This document shows positions 15,859-25,215 of a DNA stretch of 64,000 nucleotides, in pieces. This DNA is from Gammaproteobacteria bacterium (GTDB lineage: Bacteria > Pseudomonadota > Gammaproteobacteria > Burkholderiales > Rhodocyclaceae), in the NCBI GenBank assembly GCA_018819515.1, contig JAHJPX010000007.1, forward strand, positions 124,001-188,000, given 5' to 3'. A program made the translations under genes and the position numbers. Every line of letters begins with the position of its first letter. Within the stretch, counting starts at the first letter, position 1. A model generated the notes under the pieces. That model had not been told where the DNA came from and ran no database searches. It saw only the letters and a program-made list of their open reading frames with translations.

Positions 15859-17262
15859 TCAGTCGAGTTTGAAGCTTTGCCCGGGCAGCGGCGCTTCCGC
15901 CTGCCAGCCCAGCTTCTCCTGAATCGTCGTGGCGAAACCCTGCGCCGTTTCGTCTTCGCCGTGCACGACGAAGGTCCGCGGCGGCGCGCGGAAGTTGCCG
16001 AGCCAGCCCAGCAGCGCGTCGCGGTCGGCGTGGGCGGAGAGGCCGCCGATGGTGTAGATGTCGGCCTTCACCGGGATGTCCTCCTGGTAAATGCGTACGC
16101 GCCTGGCGCCGTCGACCAGCTTGCGGCCGAGCGTGCCCGCCGCCTGGAAGCCGGTGATGAGCACGGTGGACTCGCGGCGCGGCAGGTTGGCGCGCAGGTG
16201 GAACTTGACCCGCCCGGCGTCGCACATGCCGCTCGACGAGATGATGACCGCGCCGCCCGAGATGCGGTCGAGCGCTTTCGAGTCCTCGACGGATTCGGTG
16301 AAGTCGAGCTTGCGGAAATAGTCCATGCCGCCGTTGTGGTGCAGCAGCGCGCGCGTTTCGTCATCGAGCACCGCCGCATGGCGCCCGGTGACCTGGGTCG
16401 CGGCCGTGGCCATCGGCGAGTCGACATACACGGTCAGCTTGGGGATGCGCTGGCGGCGGGTCAGGTCCGCCAGCAGGAAGAGCATGTCCTGCGTGCGCCC
16501 GACCGCGAAGGCGGGCACGATCAGGTTGCCGCCCTTGCGCCCGATGGTGTCGTTGACGGCGTGCACCAGTTCGTCCTCGGTCTCCGCCATGCCCTTGTGC
16601 AGCCGGTTGCCGTAGGTCGACTCGACCAGCAGCCAGTCCGCGTCCGCGATCGGCGTCGGATCGCGCACGATGGGCCGCGCCGGCTGGCCGAGGTCGCCGG
16701 AGAAAACGATCTTGCGTTGCCGGCCGGCGACTTCCGTCCACAACTCGATGATCGCCGAACCGAGGATGTGGCCGGCGTCGCGGAATTTGCAGCGCACCGC
16801 CGGATGCGGCGTGACCTCCGTGTCGTAGTCCACGGGTTGCAGGCGGCGGAGGCATTCGTTGGCCTGCGTTACGGTGTAGAGCGGCGCCACTTCGGCGGCC
16901 GACCGCCTGTTCGAACGGAAGCGCCGCCGGTTTTCGTATTCCGCGTCCTTCTCCTGGATGTGGGCGGCGTCGGGCAACATCACTTCGAGCAGGTCGCAGG
17001 TGGCGCGCGTGGTGTAGATCGGCCCGCGGAACCCGAGCGCCGTCAGGCGCGGCAACAGGCCGGAATGGTCGATGTGGGCATGGGTGAGCAGGACGAAATC
17101 GATGTCGCGCGGATCGAAGGCAAAGGCGACGCGGTTCCTTTGGCGCGCCTCGCGTCCGCCCTGGAACAGGCCGCAATCGACGAGAAAGCGGATACCGGCG
17201 GTTTCGACGAGGTAGCACGAGCCGGTGACGTTTCGCGCGGCGCCGAGGAAAGTGAGTTTCAT
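15859..17262 (-). CDS. Metallo-beta-lactamase/beta-CASP RNase-like hydrolase
   Basis: A 467-residue enzyme. The MBL motif THAHIDHSG gives HxHxDH, the third metal His lies in FRDAGHILGSAIIE, SGDLG provides the bridging Asp, and ESTYGNRLH begins the beta-CASP insert. The C-terminal KADIYTIGGLSAHADRD and FVVHGE complete the family pattern. Such CPSF73/YSH1-like bacterial proteins are RNA-processing nucleases or of unknown substrate. The start at 17262 is chosen because MKLTFLGAARNVTGS is the conserved N-terminus. Transcribed toward cobC (convergent, 21-bp gap). The cellular RNA target is unknown. Confidence 0.85.
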   Translation of the reverse strand: MKLTFLGAARNVTGSCYLVETAGIRFLVDCGLFQGGREARQRNRVAFAFDPRDIDFVLLTHAHIDHSGLLPRLTALGFRGPIYTTRATCDLLEVMLPDAAHIQEKDAEYENRRRFRSNRRSAAEVAPLYTVTQANECLRRLQPVDYDTEVTPHPAVRCKFRDAGHILGSAIIELWTEVAGRQRKIVFSGDLGQPARPIVRDPTPIADADWLLVESTYGNRLHKGMAETEDELVHAVNDTIGRKGGNLIVPAFAVGRTQDMLFLLADLTRRQRIPKLTVYVDSPMATAATQVTGRHAAVLDDETRALLHHNGGMDYFRKLDFTESVEDSKALDRISGGAVIISSSGMCDAGRVKFHLRANLPRRESTVLITGFQAAGTLGRKLVDGARRVRIYQEDIPVKADIYTIGGLSAHADRDALLGWLGNFRAPPRTFVVHGEDETAQGFATTIQEKLGWQAEAPLPGQSFKLD

Positions 17263-17378
17263 GGCGATACTCCCGTTCGCTGACAGTGAATCCGAAATCG
17301 GGTCTCGGCCCGAGAGTACCACGGCGGCATCGGCACGCAGAGGGGCTTGGCGACGCGATCGATGGCAGAATGCACCCC

Positions 17379-18017
17379 ATGTCGTCGGACTTACTGCTTT
17401 CGCTGCCGCAGCTTTCCGCCTTTCTCGCCGTCGCCGTGCTGATCACGCTGGCGCCCGGGCCGGACAACCTGATGGTCCTCGGCCTCGGCATGGCGCGCGG
17501 ACGCAGGGCGGGCGTGGCTTTCGGCCTCGGCTGCGCGCTCGGTTGCCTGAACCACACGCTGCTCGCCGCGCTCGGCGTCAGCGCGCTGATCGCCGCGACG
17601 CCGGCCGCATTTGCGGCGCTGAGGATCGGCGGTGGCCTGTACCTCGTCTGGCTTGGCGTGCAGGCGATTCGCAATGCGCGCCCGGCGGCTGCGACGTCCG
17701 CAGTGGCCGGCGAGACGCCCGGCAAGCTGTTCGTGAAGGGACTGATCGCCAACGCCATCAACCCGAAGGTGATCCTGTTCTTCCTCGCCTTCCTGCCGCA
17801 GTTCGTGGAAGCCGCGCGCGGCCACGCCGGCTGGCAGATCGCGCAACTCGGCGTCGTGTTCACCTTCCAGGCGGCCATCATCTTCGCTGCCATCGGTGGT
17901 TTCGCCGGCAGCCTGGGCGAGCGGCTGGCGCGCCATCCTGCCGTTGGCGTCTGGCTCGACCGGATTGCCGGCAGCATTTTCACCGCACTGGGGCTGCGCC
18001 TGATCCTCGCCCGTTAG
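17379..18017 (+). CDS. LysE/RhtB-family amino-acid exporter
   Basis: A 212-residue inner-membrane exporter with about six TM helices. The LysE signature ITLAPGPDNLMVLGLGMARGRRAG (split here as ITLAPGPDN and GRRAGVAFGLGCALG) is intact, as is NPKVILFFLAFLPQF in the middle. The start at ATG 17379 (MSSDLLLSLPQ) fits the family length; ATG 17370 is possible. Substrate (homoserine, threonine, lysine or similar) cannot be inferred. Stand-alone gene. Confidence 0.88.
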   Translation: MSSDLLLSLPQLSAFLAVAVLITLAPGPDNLMVLGLGMARGRRAGVAFGLGCALGCLNHTLLAALGVSALIAATPAAFAALRIGGGLYLVWLGVQAIRNARPAAATSAVAGETPGKLFVKGLIANAINPKVILFFLAFLPQFVEAARGHAGWQIAQLGVVFTFQAAIIFAAIGGFAGSLGERLARHPAVGVWLDRIAGSIFTALGLRLILAR

Positions 18018-18075
18018 GACGGTAATGCGGCTGGCGTAGAATCAACAGGTCCCCGTTCGCCTGTCGGTCATCAAC

Positions 18076-19233
18076 ATGAAACGCCCGTCGCCCCGCCTGA
18101 TCATCATTCTCGCCGCCGCCTTCGTCGTCATCGGCGTGGTGCGGTGGCTGACTTTGCCCAAGCCCGTCGCGGTCGTGGTGCAGGAGGTCGCGCGCGGTCG
18201 CGTGGAATCGACCATCGCCAATACGCGGGCCGGTTCCGTCGAAGCCTGCCAGCGCACCAAGCTGTCGACCATCCTCGGCGGCCGCATCGAAGTCCTCGCC
18301 GTCAAGGAGGGCGACAAGGTGAAGAAGGGCCAGTTGCTGATGAAGCTCTGGAACGACGACCAGAAGGCGCAGCAGACACTGGCCGACACCCAGGTCGTCC
18401 AGGCAAGCAGGCAGGTCGACGAGGCCTGCACCGTGGCCGCCAACGCCATACGCGATGCCGACCGCACGACCAAGCTCTACCGCGACGGCTTCGTCTCCAT
18501 TTCCGCTGAACAAGCCGCCCGCGCCGGCGCCGAAGCCAAGCAGGCTGCCTGTGAAACGGCCAAGGCGGCCGTGAACCAGGCGAAAGCGCGGCTGGCCGCG
18601 ACCCGCGTCGAGCAGGGCCGCACCGTGCTCTATGCGCCGTTTGCCGGCACCGTGGCGAAGATCGTCGGCGAGGTCGGCGAGTACTCGACGCCGTCGCCAC
18701 CCGGCGTGCCGACGCCGCCGGCGATCGACCTGATCGACGAATCATGCCTGTATGTGACGGCGCCGATGGACGAGATCGATGCGCCGAAGATCGCGGTCGG
18801 CCAGCCGGTCAGGATCAAGATGGATGCCTTCGGCAAGCGAGAGTTTCCGGGCAAGGTGCGTCGCATCGCGCCTTATGTGACGGCCGTCGAGAAGCAGGCC
18901 CGCACGGTCGAGGTCGAGGTCGATTTCGACAAGCCGGGCGACATCGATGGCTTGCTGGTCGGCTACAGCGCGGACGTGGAGATTGTGCTGGCGGTCAAGG
19001 ACGATGCGCTGCGCGTGCCGACGGCGGCGATCCAGGAGGGCGGCAAGGTGCTGCTGCTGAACCCGGACAGCGGCGAGCTGGAAGAACGCATGATCAAGAC
19101 GGGAATCGCCAACTGGGAGTACACGGAGGTTCTGGACGGCTTGCAGGCCGGCGAGCGCATCGTCACCTCGCTGGAGCGGGAAGGCGTCAAGGCCGGCGCG
19201 CAGGCGAAGGCCGATACGGCGGCGGCGAATTAG
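18076..19233 (+). CDS. Periplasmic adaptor (HlyD/MacA-type) of a tripartite exporter
   Basis: A 385-residue membrane fusion protein: an N-terminal TM anchor (LIIILAAAFVVIGVVRWLTL), a lipoyl/barrel-sandwich half with GGRIEVLAVKEGDKVKKGQ, a coiled-coil hairpin rich in Ala (about 85-160), the second lipoyl half LYAPFAGTVAKIVGEVGE, and a beta-barrel plus membrane-proximal domain. It is followed 13 bp later by the ATPase and two permeases, so it most likely links a MacB-type ABC transporter to an outer-membrane channel encoded elsewhere. The substrate is not evident. Confidence 0.87.
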   Translation: MKRPSPRLIIILAAAFVVIGVVRWLTLPKPVAVVVQEVARGRVESTIANTRAGSVEACQRTKLSTILGGRIEVLAVKEGDKVKKGQLLMKLWNDDQKAQQTLADTQVVQASRQVDEACTVAANAIRDADRTTKLYRDGFVSISAEQAARAGAEAKQAACETAKAAVNQAKARLAATRVEQGRTVLYAPFAGTVAKIVGEVGEYSTPSPPGVPTPPAIDLIDESCLYVTAPMDEIDAPKIAVGQPVRIKMDAFGKREFPGKVRRIAPYVTAVEKQARTVEVEVDFDKPGDIDGLLVGYSADVEIVLAVKDDALRVPTAAIQEGGKVLLLNPDSGELEERMIKTGIANWEYTEVLDGLQAGERIVTSLEREGVKAGAQAKADTAAAN

Positions 19234-19246
19234 TCGCGAGGCCGCC

Positions 19247-19930
19247 ATGTCGCTGATCGAACTCACCGGCATCGAGCGCGTATTCACGCTCGGCGACAGC
19301 GAGGTGCATGCGTTGCGAGCGCTCGATCTGTCGATCGGTACCGGCGAGTACGTCGCGATCATGGGGCCGTCCGGTTCCGGCAAATCGACGCTGCTCAATC
19401 TGCTCGGCCTGCTCGATCGGCCCAACGCCGGTACTTATCGGCTCGAAGGTCGCGACGTGACCACGCTTTCGGGTGAAGAGCAGGCGCAGGTTCGCCGCGA
19501 GCGCATCGGTTTCGTCTTCCAGAGCTTCCACCTGGTACCGCGTCTTACCGCCGCCGAGAACATCACCCTGCCGATGATGCTGGCCGGCATCGTCGCCGCC
19601 GAGCGCAACGAGCGCGCGGCCCGGGCGCTCGCCGATTACGGGCTGACGGACCGCGCCGACCACCGTCCCGACCAGCTTTCCGGCGGCCAGCGGCAGCGCG
19701 TCGCCATCGCCCGCGCCACCATCATGCGGCCGGCCATGATCCTCGCCGACGAGCCGACCGGCAACCTCGACCGTGCCACCGGCGAGGACGTCATGGAGTT
19801 GCTGGAAGGGCTCAACGCCGGAGGCGTAACGCTGATCGTCGTCACCCACGATCCGGTTCTCGGCAGCCGTGCGCGGCGGCGGGTGATGATGGAGGACGGT
19901 CGCAAGGTGGAAGATACGGGGGCCGCCTGA
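19247..19930 (+). CDS. MacB/LolD-type ABC transporter ATP-binding protein
   Basis: A 227-residue ATPase with Walker A GPSGSGKSTLLN, Q-loop FVFQSFHLVPRLTA, signature LSGGQRQRVAIARA, Walker B MILADEPTGNLD and the H-loop VVTHDP. The x-NLD after Walker B and the absence of a fused TM domain put it with the LolD/MacB class driving mechanotransmission rather than membrane transport. It overlaps the first permease by one base (TGATG). Confidence 0.92.
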   Translation: MSLIELTGIERVFTLGDSEVHALRALDLSIGTGEYVAIMGPSGSGKSTLLNLLGLLDRPNAGTYRLEGRDVTTLSGEEQAQVRRERIGFVFQSFHLVPRLTAAENITLPMMLAGIVAAERNERAARALADYGLTDRADHRPDQLSGGQRQRVAIARATIMRPAMILADEPTGNLDRATGEDVMELLEGLNAGGVTLIVVTHDPVLGSRARRRVMMEDGRKVEDTGAA

Positions 19931-21138
19931 TGAGGCCCGCCGATGTCCTCCGCTTCGCCGCCGGTTCCGCTACCGGCTCCCCGCTGCGTACCTTCCTGAT
20001 GGTGCTGGCGATGAGCATCGGCGTCGCGGCCGTGGTGGTGCTGACGGCGCTCGGCGATGGGGCGCGCCGTTATGTCGTCAACGAATTTTCGTCGCTGGGC
20101 AGCAACCTCGTCATCGTCCTGCCCGGCCGTTCCGAAACCGGCGGTTTCAATCCGGCCAACGCGATCACCGGCACGACGCGCGACCTCACCGTCGAGGACG
20201 CTGCCGCCGTCGCCCGCGCACCCTCGGTGCTGCGCACGGCGCCGCTCACGATCGGTACCTCGGAAGCGACCTACGGCGGCAAGCTGATGGATGTCACCAT
20301 CGTCGGCACCACGGCTGACTACCTGGCCATCCGCCGGATGGAGGTGGCGCAGGGCCGCTTCCTGCCGGCCGCCAACCTGGGACAGAGCATGTCGGTTGCC
20401 GTGCTCGGTGCGAAGATTCGCGACGAGCTGTTCGGCGCCGAACCGGCGCTGGGCCGCATGTTTCGCGTCGGCGACCGGCGCTACCGGGTGATCGGCGTCA
20501 TGGCCGCTTCCGGCCAGGGGCTGGGCATGAACGCCGACGAGGTCGTGGTGTTGCCGGTGGAGGCGGCGCAGGCGATGTTCAACACCAACACCCTGTTCCG
20601 TATCATGGTCGAAGCCAAGGGGCGGGAATCCATTCAGCGTGCCCGCAAGGAGACGCTGGAGATCCTGATGGCGCGCCATGATGGCGAGGAGGACGTGACG
20701 GTGATCACCCAGGACGCCGTGCTTGCCACCTTCGACCGCATTTTGGGCGTGCTCACTTACGGTGTCGCCGGCATCGCCGGCATCAGCCTGGCGGTGGCCG
20801 GCATCCTGGTGATGAACGTCATGCTGGTGTCGGTGACGCAGCGCACCGGCGAGATCGGCCTGATGAAGGCACTCGGCGCGCCCGGCCACACCATCCGTAA
20901 CGCCTTCCTGACCGAAGCGGCGCTACTCTCGGCAACCGGCGCCATCGTCGGCTACCTGATCGGGCAGGCCGGCGCGTTCGCGCTGCGTTTGGCTCTTCCG
21001 ACACTCCCGGCCTATGCTCCGGGCTGGGCGGTGATCGCTGCGCTGGGCACGGCGCTGGCCACCGGCCTTTTGTTCGGCGTGATGCCGGCCAACCGCGCAG
21101 CCCGGCTCGACGCCGTGCAGGCACTCTCGAAGCGATAG
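19930..21138 (+). CDS. MacB/FtsX-type ABC permease, first of two
   Basis: A 402-residue permease with the MacB topology: one TM helix (about 20-42), a large periplasmic MacB_PCD domain (45-240), then three C-terminal TM helices. NVMLVSVTQRTGEIGLMKALGA is the coupling-helix signature of the FtsX family, and LDAVQALSKR the typical C-terminus. It is paired with a second, similar permease 5 bp downstream, suggesting a heterodimer. Confidence 0.88.
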   Translation: MRPADVLRFAAGSATGSPLRTFLMVLAMSIGVAAVVVLTALGDGARRYVVNEFSSLGSNLVIVLPGRSETGGFNPANAITGTTRDLTVEDAAAVARAPSVLRTAPLTIGTSEATYGGKLMDVTIVGTTADYLAIRRMEVAQGRFLPAANLGQSMSVAVLGAKIRDELFGAEPALGRMFRVGDRRYRVIGVMAASGQGLGMNADEVVVLPVEAAQAMFNTNTLFRIMVEAKGRESIQRARKETLEILMARHDGEEDVTVITQDAVLATFDRILGVLTYGVAGIAGISLAVAGILVMNVMLVSVTQRTGEIGLMKALGAPGHTIRNAFLTEAALLSATGAIVGYLIGQAGAFALRLALPTLPAYAPGWAVIAALGTALATGLLFGVMPANRAARLDAVQALSKR

Positions 21139-21143
21139 GCGTC

Positions 21144-22343
21144 ATGTCCTGGACCGACGCCGTCCATCTTGCCTTGCGCGCGCTGACGGCACATCGCCTG
21201 CGCAGCTTCCTGACGCTGCTCGGCATCGCGGTCGGCATTGCCGCGGTGATCCTGCTGACCAGCATCGGCGAGGGGGTGCATCGTTTCGTGCTCGCCGAAT
21301 TCAGCCAGTTCGGCACCAACATCATCGAGATCGCGCCGGGCAAAACGGCGGCCAGCGGCGGTCCCGGCGGCTTGCAGACGACGGTACGCCTGCTGACCAT
21401 CGAGGATGTCGAAGCGCTGGCGCGCCTACCCGACATCACGCTCAGCACACCGGTCGTCTGGGGCAACTCGGAAGTGAACGCCAACGGACGGTTGCGGCGC
21501 ACGACCATCTACGGCGTCGGCCCGGAAATGGCCGAGCTGTTCACGATGAAGATCGCCATCGGCCGTTTCCTGCCGAGGGAGGACGCCAACAACGCGCGAG
21601 CTTTTGCGGTGCTCGGGCCGAAGGTGAAGCACGAACTCTTCGGCACGGCACAGGCGCTCGGACAGCGCCTGCGGATCGGTGGCCTGCAATTTCGCATCAT
21701 CGGCGTGCTGGAACCCAAGGGCCAGTTCCTCGGCATCGACCTCGATGACACCGTCTACATTCCTACGGCGCGTGCGCTCGAGCTATACAACCGCGATGGC
21801 CTGATGCGCATCAATCTGTCGTATCGCGAGGGCGCCGACGCCAAGCGCGTCGCCGAGTCCGTAAAGTCAGCCCTGGCGGCACGCCACGGACGCGAGGACT
21901 TTACGATGATCACGCAGGAAGACATGCTGCGCACGCTGTCGAAAATCCTCGACATCCTCACCGCCGCCGTCGGCGCGCTGGGCGGCATTTCGCTGCTGGT
22001 CGGTGGCGTCGGAATCGTCACCATCATGACTATCGCCGTCACCGAGCGCACCAACGAAATCGGCCTGCTCAAGGCCATTGGCGCGCTTGAGCGGACCATC
22101 CTCGGCATCTTCCTCGGCGAAGCGGTAGTGTTGGCGGCCATTGGCGGCCTGGGTGGCCTGGTGCTCGGCATCGGCTTTGCGCAACTGCTGCATCTGGTGT
22201 TCCCGGCGCTACCGGTGCATACGCCGTGGTCCTTCGTGCTGCTGGCCGAAAGCGTGGCGGTACTGATCGGGCTGGCGGCCGGCGTACTACCGGCACGGCG
22301 CGCCGCCGGACTGGATCCGGTCGAGGCCTTGAGAGCCGAGTAG
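21144..22343 (+). CDS. MacB/FtsX-type ABC permease, second of two
   Basis: A 399-residue permease with the same layout as its upstream neighbour: N-terminal TM, MacB_PCD domain, three C-terminal TM helices with MTIAVTERTNEIGLLKAIGA and GLDPVEALRAE at the end. The two paralogues probably form the transporter together with the adaptor and the shared ATPase. A degenerate dispersed motif copy encodes VKSALAARHG at residues about 240-248, at a place where the family normally has similar residues, so no insertion is implied. Confidence 0.88.
   Translation: MSWTDAVHLALRALTAHRLRSFLTLLGIAVGIAAVILLTSIGEGVHRFVLAEFSQFGTNIIEIAPGKTAASGGPGGLQTTVRLLTIEDVEALARLPDITLSTPVVWGNSEVNANGRLRRTTIYGVGPEMAELFTMKIAIGRFLPREDANNARAFAVLGPKVKHELFGTAQALGQRLRIGGLQFRIIGVLEPKGQFLGIDLDDTVYIPTARALELYNRDGLMRINLSYREGADAKRVAESVKSALAARHGREDFTMITQEDMLRTLSKILDILTAAVGALGGISLLVGGVGIVTIMTIAVTERTNEIGLLKAIGALERTILGIFLGEAVVLAAIGGLGGLVLGIGFAQLLHLVFPALPVHTPWSFVLLAESVAVLIGLAAGVLPARRAAGLDPVEALRAE
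21863..21887 (+). repeat. Degenerate dispersed motif copy in ABC permease
   Basis: AAAGTCAGCCCTGGCGGCACGCCAC-like sequence, about three changes from consensus; read as KSALAARH. Could be partly coincidence. Confidence 0.5.
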
Positions 22344-22748
22344 TCGGGGGAAAAAGAAGAAACCGCCGCCGATGGTTTTAACGCCACCTGCCTGCCACGG
22401 GACTGCGGAGGAAGAGATGGGTCCCGAGCCTTGTCTTGCCCTTGGCATTCAACTTCCGCCCACGCCATGAGAGGGTTCGACTTGGATTGCCGACGGCCGG
22501 AAAACATCTGAAAATGGGGGGGACAAATGCCCGGCCAACGGCGGCTTCCATCTCTATATATACAAGGGCCGTGCCAAGGGTGAAGGCACTACTAAAGTAC
22601 TGACATAATTGCAGAATTCGTCGTTCCTTCCAAAAATGGGCGGCGACACCATGCCAATATTGACTTTTCAGTCTGTCAGTCATGCCACTATTGGCATCGG
22701 CATTGCCAAGCTGGATAGCCGAGCAATAAGGACTAAAATTCCCCGCCC
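22344..22748. other. 405-bp AT-richer noncoding gap before the LPS locus
   Basis: No convincing gene. The last 250 bp are much AT-richer than the surroundings, with a TATATATAC stretch near 22556 and the direct upstream sequence TAAAATTCCCCGCCC before the first LPS gene. It probably carries the promoter of the LPS cluster; no clear -35/-10 pair or terminator could be assigned. Confidence 0.5.
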
Positions 22749-23819
22749 ATGGTTCCAGACGCCATAACCCCCTCAAACCTGCGCCGCGCTTTGGTCGTCA
22801 AGCTGCGTCACCATGGCGACGTTCTTCTGTCCGCGCCCGTATTTTCGACCTTGAATCGCATTGCGCCGCACTGCGAAATCGATGCGCTGGTTTATGGCGA
22901 AACCGTGCCGATGCTCGAAGGACATCCCGCCATCACGCAGATCCACCACATCGACCGAAACTGGAAACACGCGGGCATGGGTGAGCAAATCAGCGCCGAA
23001 TGGCGACTGCTCAAGACGCTGCGCGAACGCCGGTACGACTTGCTGGTTCATCTGACGGAGCATCGCCGCGGCGCCTGGCTGGCCAGGCTGCTCGGTCCAC
23101 GCTGGTCGGTCGCTCCGCGTCAGGACGGGAAATTCTGGCGCAAGAGTTTTACGCATTTTTCGCCTTGGGCCAGCAACCCGCGCCGGCACACAGTCGAAAC
23201 GAATCTCGACGCCTTGCGCCGCATCGGCATCCAGCCGATCGACGAAGACAAGCGCGTCACGCTGGTGCCCGGCGCGGCGGCCGAAGCGCGGGTCGCCGAG
23301 TTGCTCGGCCAGCACGGCCTGGGCGACCGCGAGTTCATTCATCTTCATCCCGCATCGCGCTGGCTGTTCAAGTGCTGGCCGGCGGTGAAGGTGGCGCAAC
23401 TGGCCGATGCACTGGCCGCACGCGGCGTGGCGATCGTGCTTACCGCGGCGCCGGAGCCGAAAGAAATCTCGCTGATCGGCGAGGTGCTGGCCGCGGTGCA
23501 TGCGCCTGTCGTCGATCTCGCCGGCCGGCTGTCGCTGAAGGAACTGGCGGCCCTCGCTGCGCGCGCGCGCCTGTTCGTCGGCGTCGACTCGGCGCCGATG
23601 CACATCGCCGCCGCCATGGACACGCCGACCGTAGCGCTGTTCGGCCCTTCCGGCGACATCGAATGGGGCCCCTGGCGCACGGCGCATCGCGTCATCGCGA
23701 GCGATGCCCACCCGTGCCGCCCCTGCGGCCAGGACGGCTGCGGCGGCGGCAAGGTCAGCGAGTGCCTGACCACGCTGCCGGTCGAGCGCGTGCTGGCAGC
23801 GTGCACCGAGCTTCTGTGA
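22749..23819 (+). CDS. waaQ: LPS core heptosyltransferase III-like, GT9
   Basis: A 356-residue GT9 glycosyltransferase related to WaaQ. It begins RALVVKLRHHGDVLLSAPV, the GT9 N-terminal signature, and carries FVGVDSAPMHIAAAMDTPTV in the C-terminal ADP-heptose-binding half. The cysteine-rich end CRPCGQDGCGGGKVSEC is typical of the RfaQ subgroup. It would add a heptose to the inner LPS core at the cytoplasmic face. First gene of the LPS locus, 29 bp before a short gap to the GT4 gene. Confidence 0.87.
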   Translation: MVPDAITPSNLRRALVVKLRHHGDVLLSAPVFSTLNRIAPHCEIDALVYGETVPMLEGHPAITQIHHIDRNWKHAGMGEQISAEWRLLKTLRERRYDLLVHLTEHRRGAWLARLLGPRWSVAPRQDGKFWRKSFTHFSPWASNPRRHTVETNLDALRRIGIQPIDEDKRVTLVPGAAAEARVAELLGQHGLGDREFIHLHPASRWLFKCWPAVKVAQLADALAARGVAIVLTAAPEPKEISLIGEVLAAVHAPVVDLAGRLSLKELAALAARARLFVGVDSAPMHIAAAMDTPTVALFGPSGDIEWGPWRTAHRVIASDAHPCRPCGQDGCGGGKVSECLTTLPVERVLAACTELL

Positions 23820-23889
23820 AGCTGGCGCTCGGTCGACAGGCGCTTGCGTGCGGGATGTCGCCGTTCTCAACGATAGTCGGAGAGCACGT

Positions 23890-25032
23890 GTGAAACTCGC
23901 CCTAGTCCGCCAAAAGTACACCCCCTTCGGTGGTGCTGAAAGGTTCGTGGAGCGGGCACTGGTGGCGCTGGAAAACCAGGGCGTCTCAGTGACGTTGATC
24001 GCGCGCCAGTGGGCTGTGGATGTCCGCCGCGAAGGCATCGCCTGCAATCCCTTCTATCTCGGCCGGCTCTGGCGCGACGCCGGTTTCGCGCGCTGTGTCC
24101 AACGCGTGGTAGCCGGTGGCGATTTCGATATTGTGCAAAGCCACGAGCGCATTCCGGGCTGTAATTTGTTCCGTGCCGGCGATGGCGCCCATGCCGCCTG
24201 GCTTGCGTTACGGGCACGGCGTGAAGGCCCGCTTGGTCGCTGGTGGTTGCGCTGGTCACCCTGGCATCGCTACATTCTCAATGCCGAGACGCGCATGTTC
24301 CGCGATCCGCGTTTGAAAGCGGTGATCTGCATCTCGCGCATGGTGCGCGACGACATCGTCCGCCACTTCGGCGTCGATGCCGAAAAGCTGCACGTCATCT
24401 ACAACGGCCTCGATCTCGACGACTTTCACCCCGGCTTGGCATTGCGCCATCGCCGGGATGTTCGCGCGCAACTGGACGTCGCCGACGATACCCCCGTCTT
24501 TCTTTACGTCGGTTCCGGTTTCGCCCGCAAAGGGGTAGCGACGCTCATCGCAGCCGCCGCTGGCATGGCCAACCCGGCGGCGCAATTCTGGATCGTCGGC
24601 AAGGACAAGCACAGCGTGCGCTACCGGCGGCTGGCGCAACGGCTGGGCGTTGGCGCGCGCTTTCGCTTCCTGGGTTCGCAGAGGGACGTTCGTCCCTATC
24701 TGGGTTCCGCCGACGCCTTCGTGCTGCCGACCCTTTACGAGCCGCTTTCGAACGCAGTGCTGGAAGCGCTGGCCAGCGGTCTACCGGCAATCATCACCGA
24801 CACCTGCGGCGCAGCCGAACTGATCCGCCCCGGCGAGAGCGGTTACGTCTGCGCTGCGGACGATGTCGCGGCGCTGGCACGTCATTTGGACGCCCTTGCT
24901 GTTCCCGGTGCCGCCGCCGGCATGCGCGCAGCCGCGCGCGCCTCGGTCGCCCACCTTGGGATCGATGCCATGACCGAACGCCTGATCGCGCTCTATCGTG
25001 GCCTGCTGCCGGTTGAGCGCGCTCGCCTATAA
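23890..25032 (+). CDS. GT4-family glycosyltransferase, LPS core
   Basis: A 380-residue retaining glycosyltransferase with GT-B fold. It begins VKLALVRQKYTPFGGAERF; GGAGAG five bases before GTG 23890 makes this the likely start rather than GTG 23848. The donor-binding end has YEPLSNAVLEA, the E-x7-E motif, and the linker region has FLYVGSGFARKG. Its TAA overlaps a TATAAT (25028-25033) that belongs to the following msbA-like remnant. Role in outer-core assembly is inferred from the locus. Confidence 0.85.
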   Translation: MKLALVRQKYTPFGGAERFVERALVALENQGVSVTLIARQWAVDVRREGIACNPFYLGRLWRDAGFARCVQRVVAGGDFDIVQSHERIPGCNLFRAGDGAHAAWLALRARREGPLGRWWLRWSPWHRYILNAETRMFRDPRLKAVICISRMVRDDIVRHFGVDAEKLHVIYNGLDLDDFHPGLALRHRRDVRAQLDVADDTPVFLYVGSGFARKGVATLIAAAAGMANPAAQFWIVGKDKHSVRYRRLAQRLGVGARFRFLGSQRDVRPYLGSADAFVLPTLYEPLSNAVLEALASGLPAIITDTCGAAELIRPGESGYVCAADDVAALARHLDALAVPGAAAGMRAAARASVAHLGIDAMTERLIALYRGLLPVERARL

Positions 25033-25062
25033 TCCGAAGTTCGATTCCTGCCGCCATCACAA

Positions 25063-25215
25063 ATGTCCCAGCAGCCGGTCTGCCGCCGCCAGTTCAATGT
25101 CCATTTTCTTGGCTACTTCAAGCCCTACTGGTGGGCCTTCGTCGTTGCCTTACCGGTAAAGAGCGGCGTTTGCGCCCGACTCCACCGTCTGCAGTTGGCG
25201 GAGAGCGCCACTTGA
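25063..25215 (+). pseudogene. Remnant of an MsbA-type ABC exporter N-terminus
   Basis: A 50-residue frame whose residues 10-30 (QFNVHFLGYFKPYWWAFVVAL) look like the first TM helix of MsbA; compare RLLRYVRPYWRVFV in the intact msbA at 28596. Homology stops after VVAL and unrelated sequence runs to a stop that overlaps the TTG start of the next gene. It therefore appears to be a decapitated msbA copy left by recombination. Identification rests on a short stretch, so confidence is moderate. Confidence 0.5.

Noticed and set aside
18133..18155. Motif-like sequence at the membrane anchor of the adaptor protein
   Set aside because: GGTGGCTGACTTTG matches only the end of the motif; not counted.
20308..20327. 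CCACGGCTGACTA in the first MacB permease
   Set aside because: Too short to call a motif copy and encodes the family-typical VGTTADY.
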